DNA of 11,578 bases, taken from contig DAIDAH010000068.1 of NCBI GenBank assembly GCA_027310735.1, positions 1 to 11,578 of the forward strand, given 5' to 3'. Source of the stretch: Methylotenera sp. GTDB lineage: Bacteria > Pseudomonadota > Gammaproteobacteria > Burkholderiales > Methylophilaceae. Below the pieces are notes generated by a model. The model searched no databases and was not told the DNA's origin. It was given only the letters and a program-made list of their open reading frames with translations. The translations under genes and the position numbers were made by a program. Shown here piece by piece: positions 1-6,735 of the stretch (the stretch's first letter is position 1; every line of letters begins with the position of its first letter).

Positions 1-2563
1 AAGTCGCGCAACTGCCTGGTGTGACACCAGAGTGATTCATGGTAGCAGGTAACCAGCCAGTCGTACGGTGGCAACTATCACAAGCCATTGTCGTAGAAAT
101 GTGTTTAGCTGGCTTGCCTGTAGCGGCGCTGCCATTATGGCAAGTACCGCATGAACCTGTCGTCACACCGATGTGATTGAAAGTTGCACCAGCAAACGAG
201 TTGTAGTTCTTATGGCAAGTATCACATGATGCCGTTGTCGCCACATGAGTCGCAGGCTTGCCTAATGCTTGCGTTCCGTTATGGCAAGTCGCACAACTAC
301 CCGGTGTAACACCAGAGTGGTTCATGGTGGCCGGAACCCAACCTGTGGTTTTATGGCAAGTATCGCAAGATGCACTCGTTGAAATATGGTTAGCAGATTT
401 ACCTGTAGCTTTTGTACCATTGTGGCAAGTAGCACATGAACCGGCAGTGACACCGTTATGGTTCATGGTAGCAGGAAGCCAACCTGTTGTTTTATGGCAG
501 GTATCGCAAGATGAACTGGTTGAGATATGGTTACCAGGTTTGCCTGTAGCTTTAGTTCCGTTATGGCAAGTCGAACATGAGCCTGCAGTGACGCCATTAT
601 GATTCATGGTAGCAGGAAGCCAACCCGTAGTTTTATGGCAAGTGTCACAAGAAGAACTGGTTGAAATATGGTTACTTGGTTTACCAGTAGCAGCACTACC
701 GTTATGACAAGTGCTACATGATCCCGTAGTGACTCCCGTGTGATTGAATGCAGCACCAGCAAACGAATTGTAGTTTTTATGGCAAGTATCACACGATGCA
801 GTTGTCGACACATGAGTCGCAGGTTTGCCTAATGCTTGCGTGCCATTATGGCAAGTTGCACAACTGCCAGATGTTACGCCGCTATGATTCATAGTAGCTG
901 GAACCCAACCTGTGGTTTTATGGCAGGAGTCGCAAGATGCGCTGGTTGAGATATGGTTGCCAGACTTGCCTGTTGCTTTAGTACCATTGTGGCACGTTGC
1001 ACATGAACCAGCAGTGACACCATTATGATTCATGGTTGCCGGAACCCAACCAGTAGTTTTATGGCAAGTGTCACAAGATGAACTAGTTGAAATATGGTTG
1101 CCTGATTTACCTGTAGCGGTGCTACCGTTATGACAGGTTGCACATGAGCCTGCAGTGACGCCGTTATGATTCATAGTTGCAGGAAGCCAGCCTGTTGTTT
1201 TATGACAGGTATCACAAGATGAACTGGTTGCAATGTGACTACTAGACTTTCCGGTAGCTTTTGTACCGTTGTGGCACGTTGCACATGAACCAGCAGTGAC
1301 ACCGTTATGATTCATGGTTGCAGGAACCCAACCAGTAGTTTTATGACAGGTATCACAAGAAGAGCTGGTTGAAATATGGTTGCCTGATTTACCTGTTGCG
1401 GTACTACCGTTATGGCAAGTTGCACATGAGCCTGCAGCAACACCACTATGGTTCATCGTAGCAGGAACCCAACCGGTAGTTTTATGACAAGTGTCGCAAG
1501 ATGAACTGGTTGCAATGTGACTACTAGACTTTCCGGTAGCTTTTGTACCATTATGGCAAGTAGCACATGAACCAGCGGCAACACCGTTATGGTTCATGGT
1601 AGCAGGAAGCCAGCCAGTAGTTTTATGGCAGGTATCACAAGAAGAGCTGGTTGAAATATGGTTGCCTGATTTACCTGTAGCGGTGCTACCGTTATGGCAG
1701 GTTGCACAGCTACCGGCAGCGATTCCGCTATGACTCATTTTCGCACCAGATTTAAAGCTGCTGGTTGAAGTATGGCAAGTCTCACAAGCTGCACTGGTTT
1801 GAATATGGCTACTAGGCTTACCTAGTGCTTTGACACCATTATGGCAAGTAGCACAACCACCAACAATGCCACTATGATTCATAGTCACCGTTGCAAACGA
1901 TGTAGTATTTTTGTGGCAAGTCTCGCACGAGGCTGAAGTACTTATATGACTACTTGATTTACCTTTTGCAGTTGTACCGTTATGGCAATTTGCACAACCA
2001 GTGACAATCCCAGCATGGTTCATTGCCGCACCAGATTTAAAGCTGCTTGTATTTGTATGGCAAGTTTCACAAGACGCACTGGTAACAATATGTGAGCTAG
2101 GCTTACCAACGGCTTGCGAGCCATTATGGCAACTTGCACAACCACTTGTTACACCAAGATGAGAGAAAGTCGCAGTTTTAAATGTTGTCGTACTCTTATG
2201 ACAGGTCTCACAAGAAGCATTTGTTGTAATGTGATTAGCCGACTTCCCTACCGCGGTTCTACCGTTATGACAGCTAGCACAACCAGTGGCGATTCCATTA
2301 TGCGTAAAAGCAGCTCCCGCAAATGAGATAGTACTCTTGTGACAAGACTCACAAGCTGCATTAGTAGGGATATGTGAAGGTGACTTACCTAATGCCCGAA
2401 CTCCATTATGGCAACTCGCACAATTACCTGTAACCCCTTTATGATCAAAACCTTTAGCCGGCAACCATGCTGTGGTTTTATGGCAAGCATCACAAGAAGC
2501 CGTCGTTGCAACATGCTGAGCAGGCTTACCTTGCTCATTTGAACCATTGTGGCAATTAGTACA
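1..2563 (-). repeat. Coding tandem repeats of about 141 bp with 282-bp and 567-bp higher-order periods
   Basis: Each unit encodes about 47 residues carrying two CxxCH motifs. Two higher-order periods can be measured. The segment cctgatttac recurs at 1101, 1383 and 1665, exactly 282 bp apart, and caatgtgact recurs at 1231 and 1513, also 282 bp; this is a dimer of two slightly different units. The segment cctaatgcttgcg recurs at 261 and 828, 567 bp apart, marking a four-unit block that contains one 48-residue variant unit (KNYNSFAG in place of KTTGW). The frame is kept throughout. This is protein-coding expansion, not a CRISPR or non-coding satellite. Confidence 0.9.
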
Positions 2564-2974
2564 ACTCCCTGCGACTACATTAGTATGGCTAAATGTGTAT
2601 GAAGCCCAATCACTCGACTTATGACAGGTTTCGCAAGATTCTGTTGTTGGAATATGTTGACTGGGTTTTGCTGTAATTGCAGCACGACCACCTTGCACAT
2701 GGCAGGCACTACATTGCCTAGGAGTGCCTTTAAAACTACCTTTGACATGACAGCTTTCACAACTTGTTTTTGCATGTACTCCACTTAGAATAAAACCCGT
2801 TTTACTATGATCAAAGCTCACCCGATGCCTAGCTGAAGCATTTGCCGCAGTGGCATCTCCAACCGCCAAAGTAAAGAACATCATCAGTGTCGCCAAAAAT
2901 ACGCCAGCCCAACGCAATACAGCCATTTTGTGGCGCGGTTGCGTAGAAACTGTTGATTGTGTCATTAGTAACAT
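1..2974 (-). CDS. Giant exported multihaem c-type cytochrome (5' part, at least 39 CxxCH)
   Basis: One frame stays open for 991 codons from the ATG at 2974 to the left edge, so the C-terminus is missing. The start follows GGGGAG with 7-nt spacing. Residues 1-45 form a Sec signal peptide: basic n-region, hydrophobic core around 18-38 (AVLRWAGVFLATLMMFFTLAV), then an ATAANA cleavage region. The first haem motif is CESCH at about residue 72. I counted 39 complete CxxCH motifs, and the edge cuts a 40th. From motif 4 on they fall into about 47-residue dihaem units: C-A-T-C-H-N-G, GK-x3-H, C-D-T-C-H-K-T-T-G-W, then M-N-H. Each unit has two non-CxxCH histidines, enough for bis-His ligation of both haems. 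The first units are divergent and later ones nearly identical. The protein is periplasmic or extracellular; an electron conduit or cell-surface cytochrome is the likely role. Family type (doubled-CxxCH/cytochrome c3-like) is clear, but substrate and anchoring are unknown. Confidence 0.93.
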   Translation of the reverse strand, partial: MLLMTQSTVSTQPRHKMAVLRWAGVFLATLMMFFTLAVGDATAANASARHRVSFDHSKTGFILSGVHAKTSCESCHVKGSFKGTPRQCSACHVQGGRAAITAKPSQHIPTTESCETCHKSSDWASYTFSHTNVVAGSCTNCHNGSNEQGKPAQHVATTASCDACHKTTAWLPAKGFDHKGVTGNCASCHNGVRALGKSPSHIPTNAACESCHKSTISFAGAAFTHNGIATGCASCHNGRTAVGKSANHITTNASCETCHKSTTTFKTATFSHLGVTSGCASCHNGSQAVGKPSSHIVTSASCETCHTNTSSFKSGAAMNHAGIVTGCANCHNGTTAKGKSSSHISTSASCETCHKNTTSFATVTMNHSGIVGGCATCHNGVKALGKPSSHIQTSAACETCHTSTSSFKSGAKMSHSGIAAGSCATCHNGSTATGKSGNHISTSSSCDTCHKTTGWLPATMNHNGVAAGSCATCHNGTKATGKSSSHIATSSSCDTCHKTTGWVPATMNHSGVAAGSCATCHNGSTATGKSGNHISTSSSCDTCHKTTGWVPATMNHNGVTAGSCATCHNGTKATGKSSSHIATSSSCDTCHKTTGWLPATMNHNGVTAGSCATCHNGSTATGKSGNHISTSSSCDTCHKTTGWVPATMNHNGVTAGSCATCHNGTKATGKSGNHISTSASCDSCHKTTGWVPATMNHSGVTSGSCATCHNGTQALGKPATHVSTTASCDTCHKNYNSFAGAAFNHTGVTTGSCSTCHNGSAATGKPSNHISTSSSCDTCHKTTGWLPATMNHNGVTAGSCSTCHNGTKATGKPGNHISTSSSCDTCHKTTGWLPATMNHNGVTAGSCATCHNGTKATGKSANHISTSASCDTCHKTTGWVPATMNHSGVTPGSCATCHNGTQALGKPATHVATTASCDTCHKNYNSFAGATFNHIGVTTGSCGTCHNGSAATGKPAKHISTTMACDSCHRTTGWLPATMNHSGVTPGSCAT

Positions 2975-2981
2975 ATTATTT

Positions 2982-2987
2982 CTCCCC
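2982..2987 (-). promoter_or_regulatory. Ribosome binding site of the giant cytochrome
   Basis: GGGGAG on the minus strand, 7 nt before the ATG at 2974. It supports that start over the in-frame ATG at 2965 and another at the eighteenth codon region, just ahead of the hydrophobic core. Confidence 0.7.
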
Positions 2988-3102
2988 AAGGAGTTGACTG
3001 GCGATATTGGTCAAACTTCATTGAATTATTTTTAGTTTCGTGCTTTTGGCACAGGTCTAATTTAAATCGCATTAACTTCAAAATACATAACAGCAAAATA
3101 TT

Positions 3103-3120
3103 ACGTGTGAAATTTTCACA
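3103..3120. promoter_or_regulatory. Second operator copy just downstream of the giant-cytochrome transcript start
   Basis: ACGTGTGAAATTTTCACA contains the perfect palindrome TGTGAAA-T-TTTCACA and is identical over 18 bp to 9640-9657. Its centre (3113) is 32 bp, about three helical turns, from the centre of the copy in the promoter spacer, and about 10 bp downstream of the predicted start. Two copies on one helix face suggest cooperative binding. Confidence 0.65.
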
Positions 3121-3129
3121 TGCAACCAC

Positions 3130-3158
3130 ATAATATGTGGGATAATTTCACACGTCAA
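3130..3158 (-). promoter_or_regulatory. Promoter of the giant cytochrome gene
   Basis: On the minus strand, TTGACG (3158-3153), a 17-bp spacer and TATTAT (3135-3130) each match five of six bases of the sigma70 consensus. The predicted transcript start is near 3123, giving a leader of about 150 nt. The spacer is filled by a TGTGAAA-type palindrome. The module is nearly identical to the promoter at 9637-9665, which is strong internal support. Confidence 0.75.
3136..3154. promoter_or_regulatory. Operator copy in the spacer of the giant-cytochrome promoter
   Basis: Minus strand CGTGTGAAATTATCCCACA. It differs from the perfect copy at 9641-9659 at only two positions and lies between -35 and -10, a classic repressor position. 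The left half-site is intact and the right half-site is degenerate. Confidence 0.65.
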
Positions 3159-3163
3159 TATAT

Positions 3164-3194
3164 TTGTGTAAAAAAAACCCACATTTTGTATAAT
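3164..3194 (+). promoter_or_regulatory. Promoter of the DUF6502 gene, possibly leaderless
   Basis: A perfect TATAAT lies at 3189-3194, with a poor TTGTGT at 3164-3169 (19-bp spacing). The start expected about 7 bp after the -10 falls on the ATG at 3201, and there is no Shine-Dalgarno sequence. It lies back to back with the giant-cytochrome promoter, so one regulator bound at 3136-3154 could affect both. Confidence 0.5.
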
Positions 3195-3200
3195 TAATAA

Positions 3201-4088
3201 ATGAATAAAATCGCTGAAGTTAATTCTGAAAACCCTGTGACGCAAAGAATGCTCACAGCCTTGCAGCGCGTGCTAAAACCGCTGATTCGACTATCCTTGG
3301 CGCAAGGTATTAACTTTCAAATGTTAGTGGAAACATTAAAGACTGTTTTGGTGCAAGTGGCAGAAGATGAGTTTAAGTTACAACAACGCAGCCAAACTGA
3401 CAGTCGAATCAGTCTATTAACAGGCCTGCATCGCAAAGATGTACACCGCTTACGTGATCAGCCCGACGCGTTACTGAGCCAACCTCAGCTTGTTACTTTA
3501 GGCTCCCAGTTAGTTGGCTTATGGATTAGCGATGCTGATTTTATTGATGCCAATGGCTCCCCTAAGGCACTACCAAGATTAGCAAGTGTCGGCGGAGACA
3601 TTTCCTTTGACCGTTTGGTATCCAGAGTTAGTAAAGATATTCGCGCCAGACCCGTGCTGGATGAATGGCTTAGAGTTGGGGTGGTGCATATTGATGAGAA
3701 TGACTATGTACATTTAAATACAGAAGCTTTTGTGCCAAGTGCCGACTTTGAAGGAAAACTCTTTTTCTTCCAGCAAAACCTGCACGATCACGCAGCAGCA
3801 ACTGCACATAACCTGATGAATCAGACACCCCCCATGTTTGAACGCTGCGTCTATTACGACGGATTGACTGCAGCTTCAATTAACGAGCTAAAAGCACTGG
3901 CAGAAGAGCAAGGCATGATTGCCTTAAAAACCGTCAATGCACGCGCCATTGAGCTACAAGTAGCATCACAACTACCAGCCGAAGCAGATCAACGCTTCAC
4001 CTTTGCCTTGTACTTCTACCACACCAAAGAAGATGAAGACACCAAACTGGTTTATGAAAACCATCAAAGTAAAAAGACTTCTGGCTGA
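3201..4088 (+). CDS. DUF6502-family protein, possible DNA-binding regulator
   Basis: A 295-residue soluble protein without signal peptide or membrane segment. The N-terminal region (about 17-60) and the SRISLLTGLHRKDVHRLR segment at 68-85 match my memory of the DUF6502 family of proteobacterial proteins of unknown function. The 68-85 segment reads like a helix-turn-helix, with LTG-L-RKDV resembling the turn and recognition helix of winged-helix regulators. The middle is mixed alpha/beta and the C-terminus is charged. The ATG directly follows an in-frame TAA (3198-3200), so this is the most upstream ATG; it has no Shine-Dalgarno and the -10 box would place the transcript start on it. The next gene begins 50 bp later, so an operon with the GIGGTG protein and beta-barrel is likely. 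Its position beside the operators makes autoregulation plausible, but DNA binding is inference. Confidence 0.85.
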   Translation: MNKIAEVNSENPVTQRMLTALQRVLKPLIRLSLAQGINFQMLVETLKTVLVQVAEDEFKLQQRSQTDSRISLLTGLHRKDVHRLRDQPDALLSQPQLVTLGSQLVGLWISDADFIDANGSPKALPRLASVGGDISFDRLVSRVSKDIRARPVLDEWLRVGVVHIDENDYVHLNTEAFVPSADFEGKLFFFQQNLHDHAAATAHNLMNQTPPMFERCVYYDGLTAASINELKALAEEQGMIALKTVNARAIELQVASQLPAEADQRFTFALYFYHTKEDEDTKLVYENHQSKKTSG

Positions 4089-4138
4089 GTATCTTTAAAA
4101 TATGCCTACCGTTTATTTTGAGCACTCACAGGATTGAT

Positions 4139-5608
4139 ATGAAAACCTTCATACGTAATTGCTTGGTGATCTTCATAACAAGTATGTCGTTAAGCGCTAT
4201 GGCAAACCCATGTGACGATGGTGGCATTGGCGGCACGGGCATTGCACTAAGCAGAGGCATCGGTGGTACCGGCAATCAATCTGGCGGCATTGGTGGTACA
4301 GGCATATCCGACACTCAAAGTGGCATTGGCGGCACAGGCATATCCAGCGCAAATAGCGGGATTGGCGGTACAGGTATCACTACCGAAAGCGGTATTGGTG
4401 GCACAGGCATCATCGCTCAAAGCGGCATCGGTGGCACGGGGATTGTAGGTGTGATTACCGGCTTTGGTAGCATTTGTGTCAATGGCCTTGAAGTGCATTA
4501 CTTTAACGACACCCCTGTTGACTTGGATGGTAAGCACATTAGCAGCCAAGACTTGTCGATCGGGCATGTTGTAGCAGTTAAAGCTTCAGGTAGTGGACAA
4601 TCATTGATCGCGCATGAAATTCATGCCTACCATCAAATCTCCGGTCCGATTACAGAGGTAAATGTTGTCGGTAAAAAAATAAAAGTAATGGGACAATCCG
4701 TTGCGGTAAATACAGAACAACTAAAAGGTGCACACGTTGGCCAGTGGGTGGACGTTAGTGGTTTACGTAAAGCTGATGGTAGCGTAGTTGCCAGCAGAAT
4801 AGACCCTATTACAGGGCAGAAGGTTGCGAGATCTGTTGGTAATTTAGCCATTATAGGAAATGGCCTCTACTTAGGTGGCACCAAAATTGAAGGCTTACCA
4901 AAATCAGCCGGAAAAACGAATGCAGACACCCGTATATCAGGTGTTTGGGATGGCAATGCCCTTAAGGTTAAAGATGTGAACATCGGGCCTGTGAGTGATT
5001 TATTGCAAAAGGTAGAGGTGTTCCACTTGCAAGGATTGGTTTCTGGAAATATGGCCAAAGGTAACTTGAAACTTTCTGGACAAAACATTGCAGTGTCCGG
5101 ACAAACTAAAATCAGTGGTAATAGCGATCATAGCAACTTGGCAGGAAAAGCGGTCATCATGTCAGGACAAATCAAAGACGGTAAACCAACGGCACTATCC
5201 ATAGAGATAAAGCCCATTAAAACCGAGCAAAGGCATCTACATGACCCGACAACCATTCAAGTGCAGCCAAAATTATCTGCTGAATCTACTGATAGAAAAA
5301 CATCAATGGAGAGTGGCGATTTAAAATCGACTGGCACTGAAACAAAAGAAACCGGAAAAGAACTATTTGATAAAGCGACTAAAAATGAAACTCCTGAAAA
5401 ACATGAGAATTCAATTAAATCCAAGAGAATGGATAAAGCGGATAAAGTCGACAAAATAGATAAGGTTGAAAAGATTGAAAAGATTGAGAAAATAGAAAAG
5501 ATCGATAAAGTAGATAAAGTAGATAAGGTTGAGAAAATCGAAAGAGTTGAAAAAGTCGAAACAGTCGAGAGAGTTGAAAAAGTCGAGAGAGCTCACCATG
5601 ACGATTAA
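4139..5608 (+). CDS. Exported GIGGTG-repeat, DUF5666-like protein with Lys/Glu tripeptide tail
   Basis: The start is placed at ATG 4139, 489 residues, because AGGA lies 5-6 bases before it and a signal peptide follows at once (MKTFIRNCLVIFITSMSLSA-MA, cleaved near residue 22). An upstream in-frame TTG at 4118 lacks these merits. Residues 29-103 hold seven GIGGTG copies separated by 5-6 variable residues. Residues 104-360 are beta-rich with repeated short modules such as GPITEVN-x-GKKIKVMG, which fits the DUF5666 domain. C25 and C113 could form a disulfide. Residues 431-484 are a run of about 18 tripeptides of type (D/E)-K-(V/I), followed by HHDD. Function is unknown; it is periplasmic or surface-exposed. 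Neighbours suggest a structural or assembly role in the cytochrome system, but similar DUF6502/GIGGTG/barrel sets may occur without cytochromes. Confidence 0.88.
   Translation: MKTFIRNCLVIFITSMSLSAMANPCDDGGIGGTGIALSRGIGGTGNQSGGIGGTGISDTQSGIGGTGISSANSGIGGTGITTESGIGGTGIIAQSGIGGTGIVGVITGFGSICVNGLEVHYFNDTPVDLDGKHISSQDLSIGHVVAVKASGSGQSLIAHEIHAYHQISGPITEVNVVGKKIKVMGQSVAVNTEQLKGAHVGQWVDVSGLRKADGSVVASRIDPITGQKVARSVGNLAIIGNGLYLGGTKIEGLPKSAGKTNADTRISGVWDGNALKVKDVNIGPVSDLLQKVEVFHLQGLVSGNMAKGNLKLSGQNIAVSGQTKISGNSDHSNLAGKAVIMSGQIKDGKPTALSIEIKPIKTEQRHLHDPTTIQVQPKLSAESTDRKTSMESGDLKSTGTETKETGKELFDKATKNETPEKHENSIKSKRMDKADKVDKIDKVEKIEKIEKIEKIDKVDKVDKVEKIERVEKVETVERVEKVERAHHDD
4223..4447 (+). repeat. Seven GIGGTG peptide repeats
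   Basis: Repeats of about 30-36 bp encode GIGGTG followed by a variable linker (IALSR, NQSG, ISDTQS, ISSANS, ITTES, IIAQS). Glycine codons vary between copies (ggc, ggt, ggg), so the peptide rather than the DNA is conserved. Confidence 0.9.
5429..5590 (+). repeat. 9-bp repeats encoding a (D/E)-K-(V/I) tail
   Basis: About eighteen 9-bp units of the form ga(t/a)-aa(a/g)-(g/a)t(t/a/c). The three-residue period alternates acidic, basic and beta-branched residues, and arginine replaces lysine near the end. This places like charges around a helix rather than in heptads, so a classical coiled coil is unlikely. Confidence 0.88.
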
Positions 5609-5668
5609 AATAGGCCACATCATTACACAATAATGGCTTGATTGAGCCAAGCAGAATAAACTCACACA

Positions 5669-6460
5669 ATGAAAAACAAGATAAAACTAGCTGTAAATAG
5701 TGCTTTTCTAGCCGCTTTAACTCTACAGACCATCCCCACTTATGCAGAAGAAGGCACATTGACGCTAACCGCTGGAGTGGATTACAGCACGGGCAAGTAC
5801 GGCTTGGCAGAATCAACAGATATGACCTACATGCCTTTCATCGCTAAATATGAAATGGATGATACAACACTGAAGCTCAGCGTACCTTGGCTGAAAATCA
5901 CAGGTCCGGGCGATGTCGTTGGAGGCAACACGCCCATTGTGATAGGCTCATCCAATCGTCCAATCACAACGCAATCAGGCTTGGGGGACATTGTTCTAAC
6001 TGTTTCGCATACAATTTTAAGACGTGAGGAATCCAGCCCACTTACATTAGACATCACGGGAAAAGTGAAGTTTGCAACAGCTTCTGCATCAAAAGGCCTA
6101 GGAACTGGCGAAAACGATTATTCAGTTGCGCTAGATGCCTACAAACCTCTCAACAACACCATCACCTTATTTGGCGATGTTGGCTACAAAGTAATGGGCG
6201 ACCCTACTGGAGTTAACTTGAATAACGTTTGGTTCGGCTCCGCAGGCTTATCTTACAGAATCAACACAGTATCCAGCGCTGGCATTATGGCTGACACACG
6301 CCAAGCAACACAAAACACGTCAGACCCGATGCGCGAACTCACTGTATTTCTAACCCATAAATTTAATGCACGTTATAAATTACAAAGCTACCTGACTCAT
6401 GGCTACACAAACACCAGTACAGACTGGGGTGGTGGCCTGATGCTCGGCTGGGTATTTTAA
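5669..6460 (+). CDS. Outer-membrane beta-barrel, MetA-pathway/transporter-like family
   Basis: A 263-residue protein with a signal peptide (MKNKIKLAVNSAFLAALTLQ-TIPTYA, cleaved before EEGT). The mature part is made of alternating amphipathic strands and ends in GWVF, a C-terminal aromatic residue typical of BAM-inserted barrels. The GLGDIVLTVSH segment followed by GKVKFATASASKGLGTGENDYS resembles the Phenol_MetA_deg/transporter barrel family, where a G-D-I strand and a P-T-G/G-L-G-T-G turn are common. About 237 mature residues would give roughly 12 strands, much smaller than MtrB-type porins. It lies 60 bp after the GIGGTG gene, with no clear Shine-Dalgarno before the ATG. It could be the outer-membrane part of an electron conduit or an unrelated channel; the context does not decide. 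Confidence 0.85.
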   Translation: MKNKIKLAVNSAFLAALTLQTIPTYAEEGTLTLTAGVDYSTGKYGLAESTDMTYMPFIAKYEMDDTTLKLSVPWLKITGPGDVVGGNTPIVIGSSNRPITTQSGLGDIVLTVSHTILRREESSPLTLDITGKVKFATASASKGLGTGENDYSVALDAYKPLNNTITLFGDVGYKVMGDPTGVNLNNVWFGSAGLSYRINTVSSAGIMADTRQATQNTSDPMRELTVFLTHKFNARYKLQSYLTHGYTNTSTDWGGGLMLGWVF

Positions 6461-6733
6461 TTCAAACGCTAACAATCAAAGCAGGACAGCCTTACAACTC
6501 AGAAGGCATCCTGAATTTGATCAACTTAAGATAGCGCACCTTCATAAGAAAACGTACTAGTCATCACCCTGCACACCTAACCCAAGGCTAAATTCAGTCC
6601 GATTAATTTGAGTTTGTAACAGTATTGCTGCAGGCTTCCATCAAAACCTACTAGCAATGTCACTTAGACAATTCGCTCTATCCGCCACAGCAAATGCAGA
6701 ATAACTCATATTCAGCGCCAGAATAAACTGACG
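6461..6733. other. Gene-free convergent spacer
   Basis: 273 bp between the stop of the beta-barrel gene and the stop of the 27-haem cytochrome gene. I see no coding region with start and ribosome site, no tRNA-like structure and no operator palindrome. Its visible content is two hairpins, at 6482-6513 and 6714-6735. Confidence 0.6.
6482..6513 (+). terminator. Hairpin after the beta-barrel gene, possible terminator
   Basis: CAGGA-ca-GCCTT, a 9-nt loop, then AAGGC-a-TCCTG: two perfect 5-bp stems around a small internal bulge, 22 bp after the stop codon. Only a short T run follows (aattt), so it is a weak intrinsic terminator candidate. Position between convergent operons supports the role. Confidence 0.45.
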
Positions 6734-6735
6734 CT
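6714..6735 (-). terminator. Hairpin overlapping the stop of the 27-haem cytochrome gene
   Basis: On the minus strand AGCGTCAG, loop TTTATT, CTGGCGCT forms an 8-bp stem with one U-G pair. It overlaps the TAG stop and has no U tract, so termination or 3'-end protection is only a possibility. Confidence 0.3.

Noticed and set aside
258..602. Plus-strand reading frame over the cytochrome repeats
   Set aside because: It is the complement of the dihaem repeats and consists of repeated tryptophan/valine-rich peptides; no ribosome site or independent coding signal.
1..2563. CRISPR array or non-coding satellite, given the regular repeats
   Set aside because: Repeats are about 141 bp without short unique spacers, keep one reading frame on the minus strand and encode CxxCH motifs.
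3040..3064. Sigma54 promoter suggested by TTGGCAC
   Set aside because: No GC at the -12 position at the required spacing, and a better sigma70 promoter for the giant cytochrome is present at 3130-3158.
4247..4567. Minus-strand frame opposite the GIGGTG repeats, and similar ones opposite the Lys/Glu tail (5411-5816)
   Set aside because: Low-complexity shadows of repetitive plus-strand coding sequence, without start signals of their own.
5634..5652. Small hairpin between the GIGGTG gene and the barrel gene (TGGCT-loop-AGCCA)
   Set aside because: Five-base stem without a T tract; too weak to call a terminator or attenuator.
6461..6733. Small gene or insertion-sequence remnant in the convergent spacer
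   Set aside because: No frame with a ribosome site, no terminal inverted repeats or target duplications visible.
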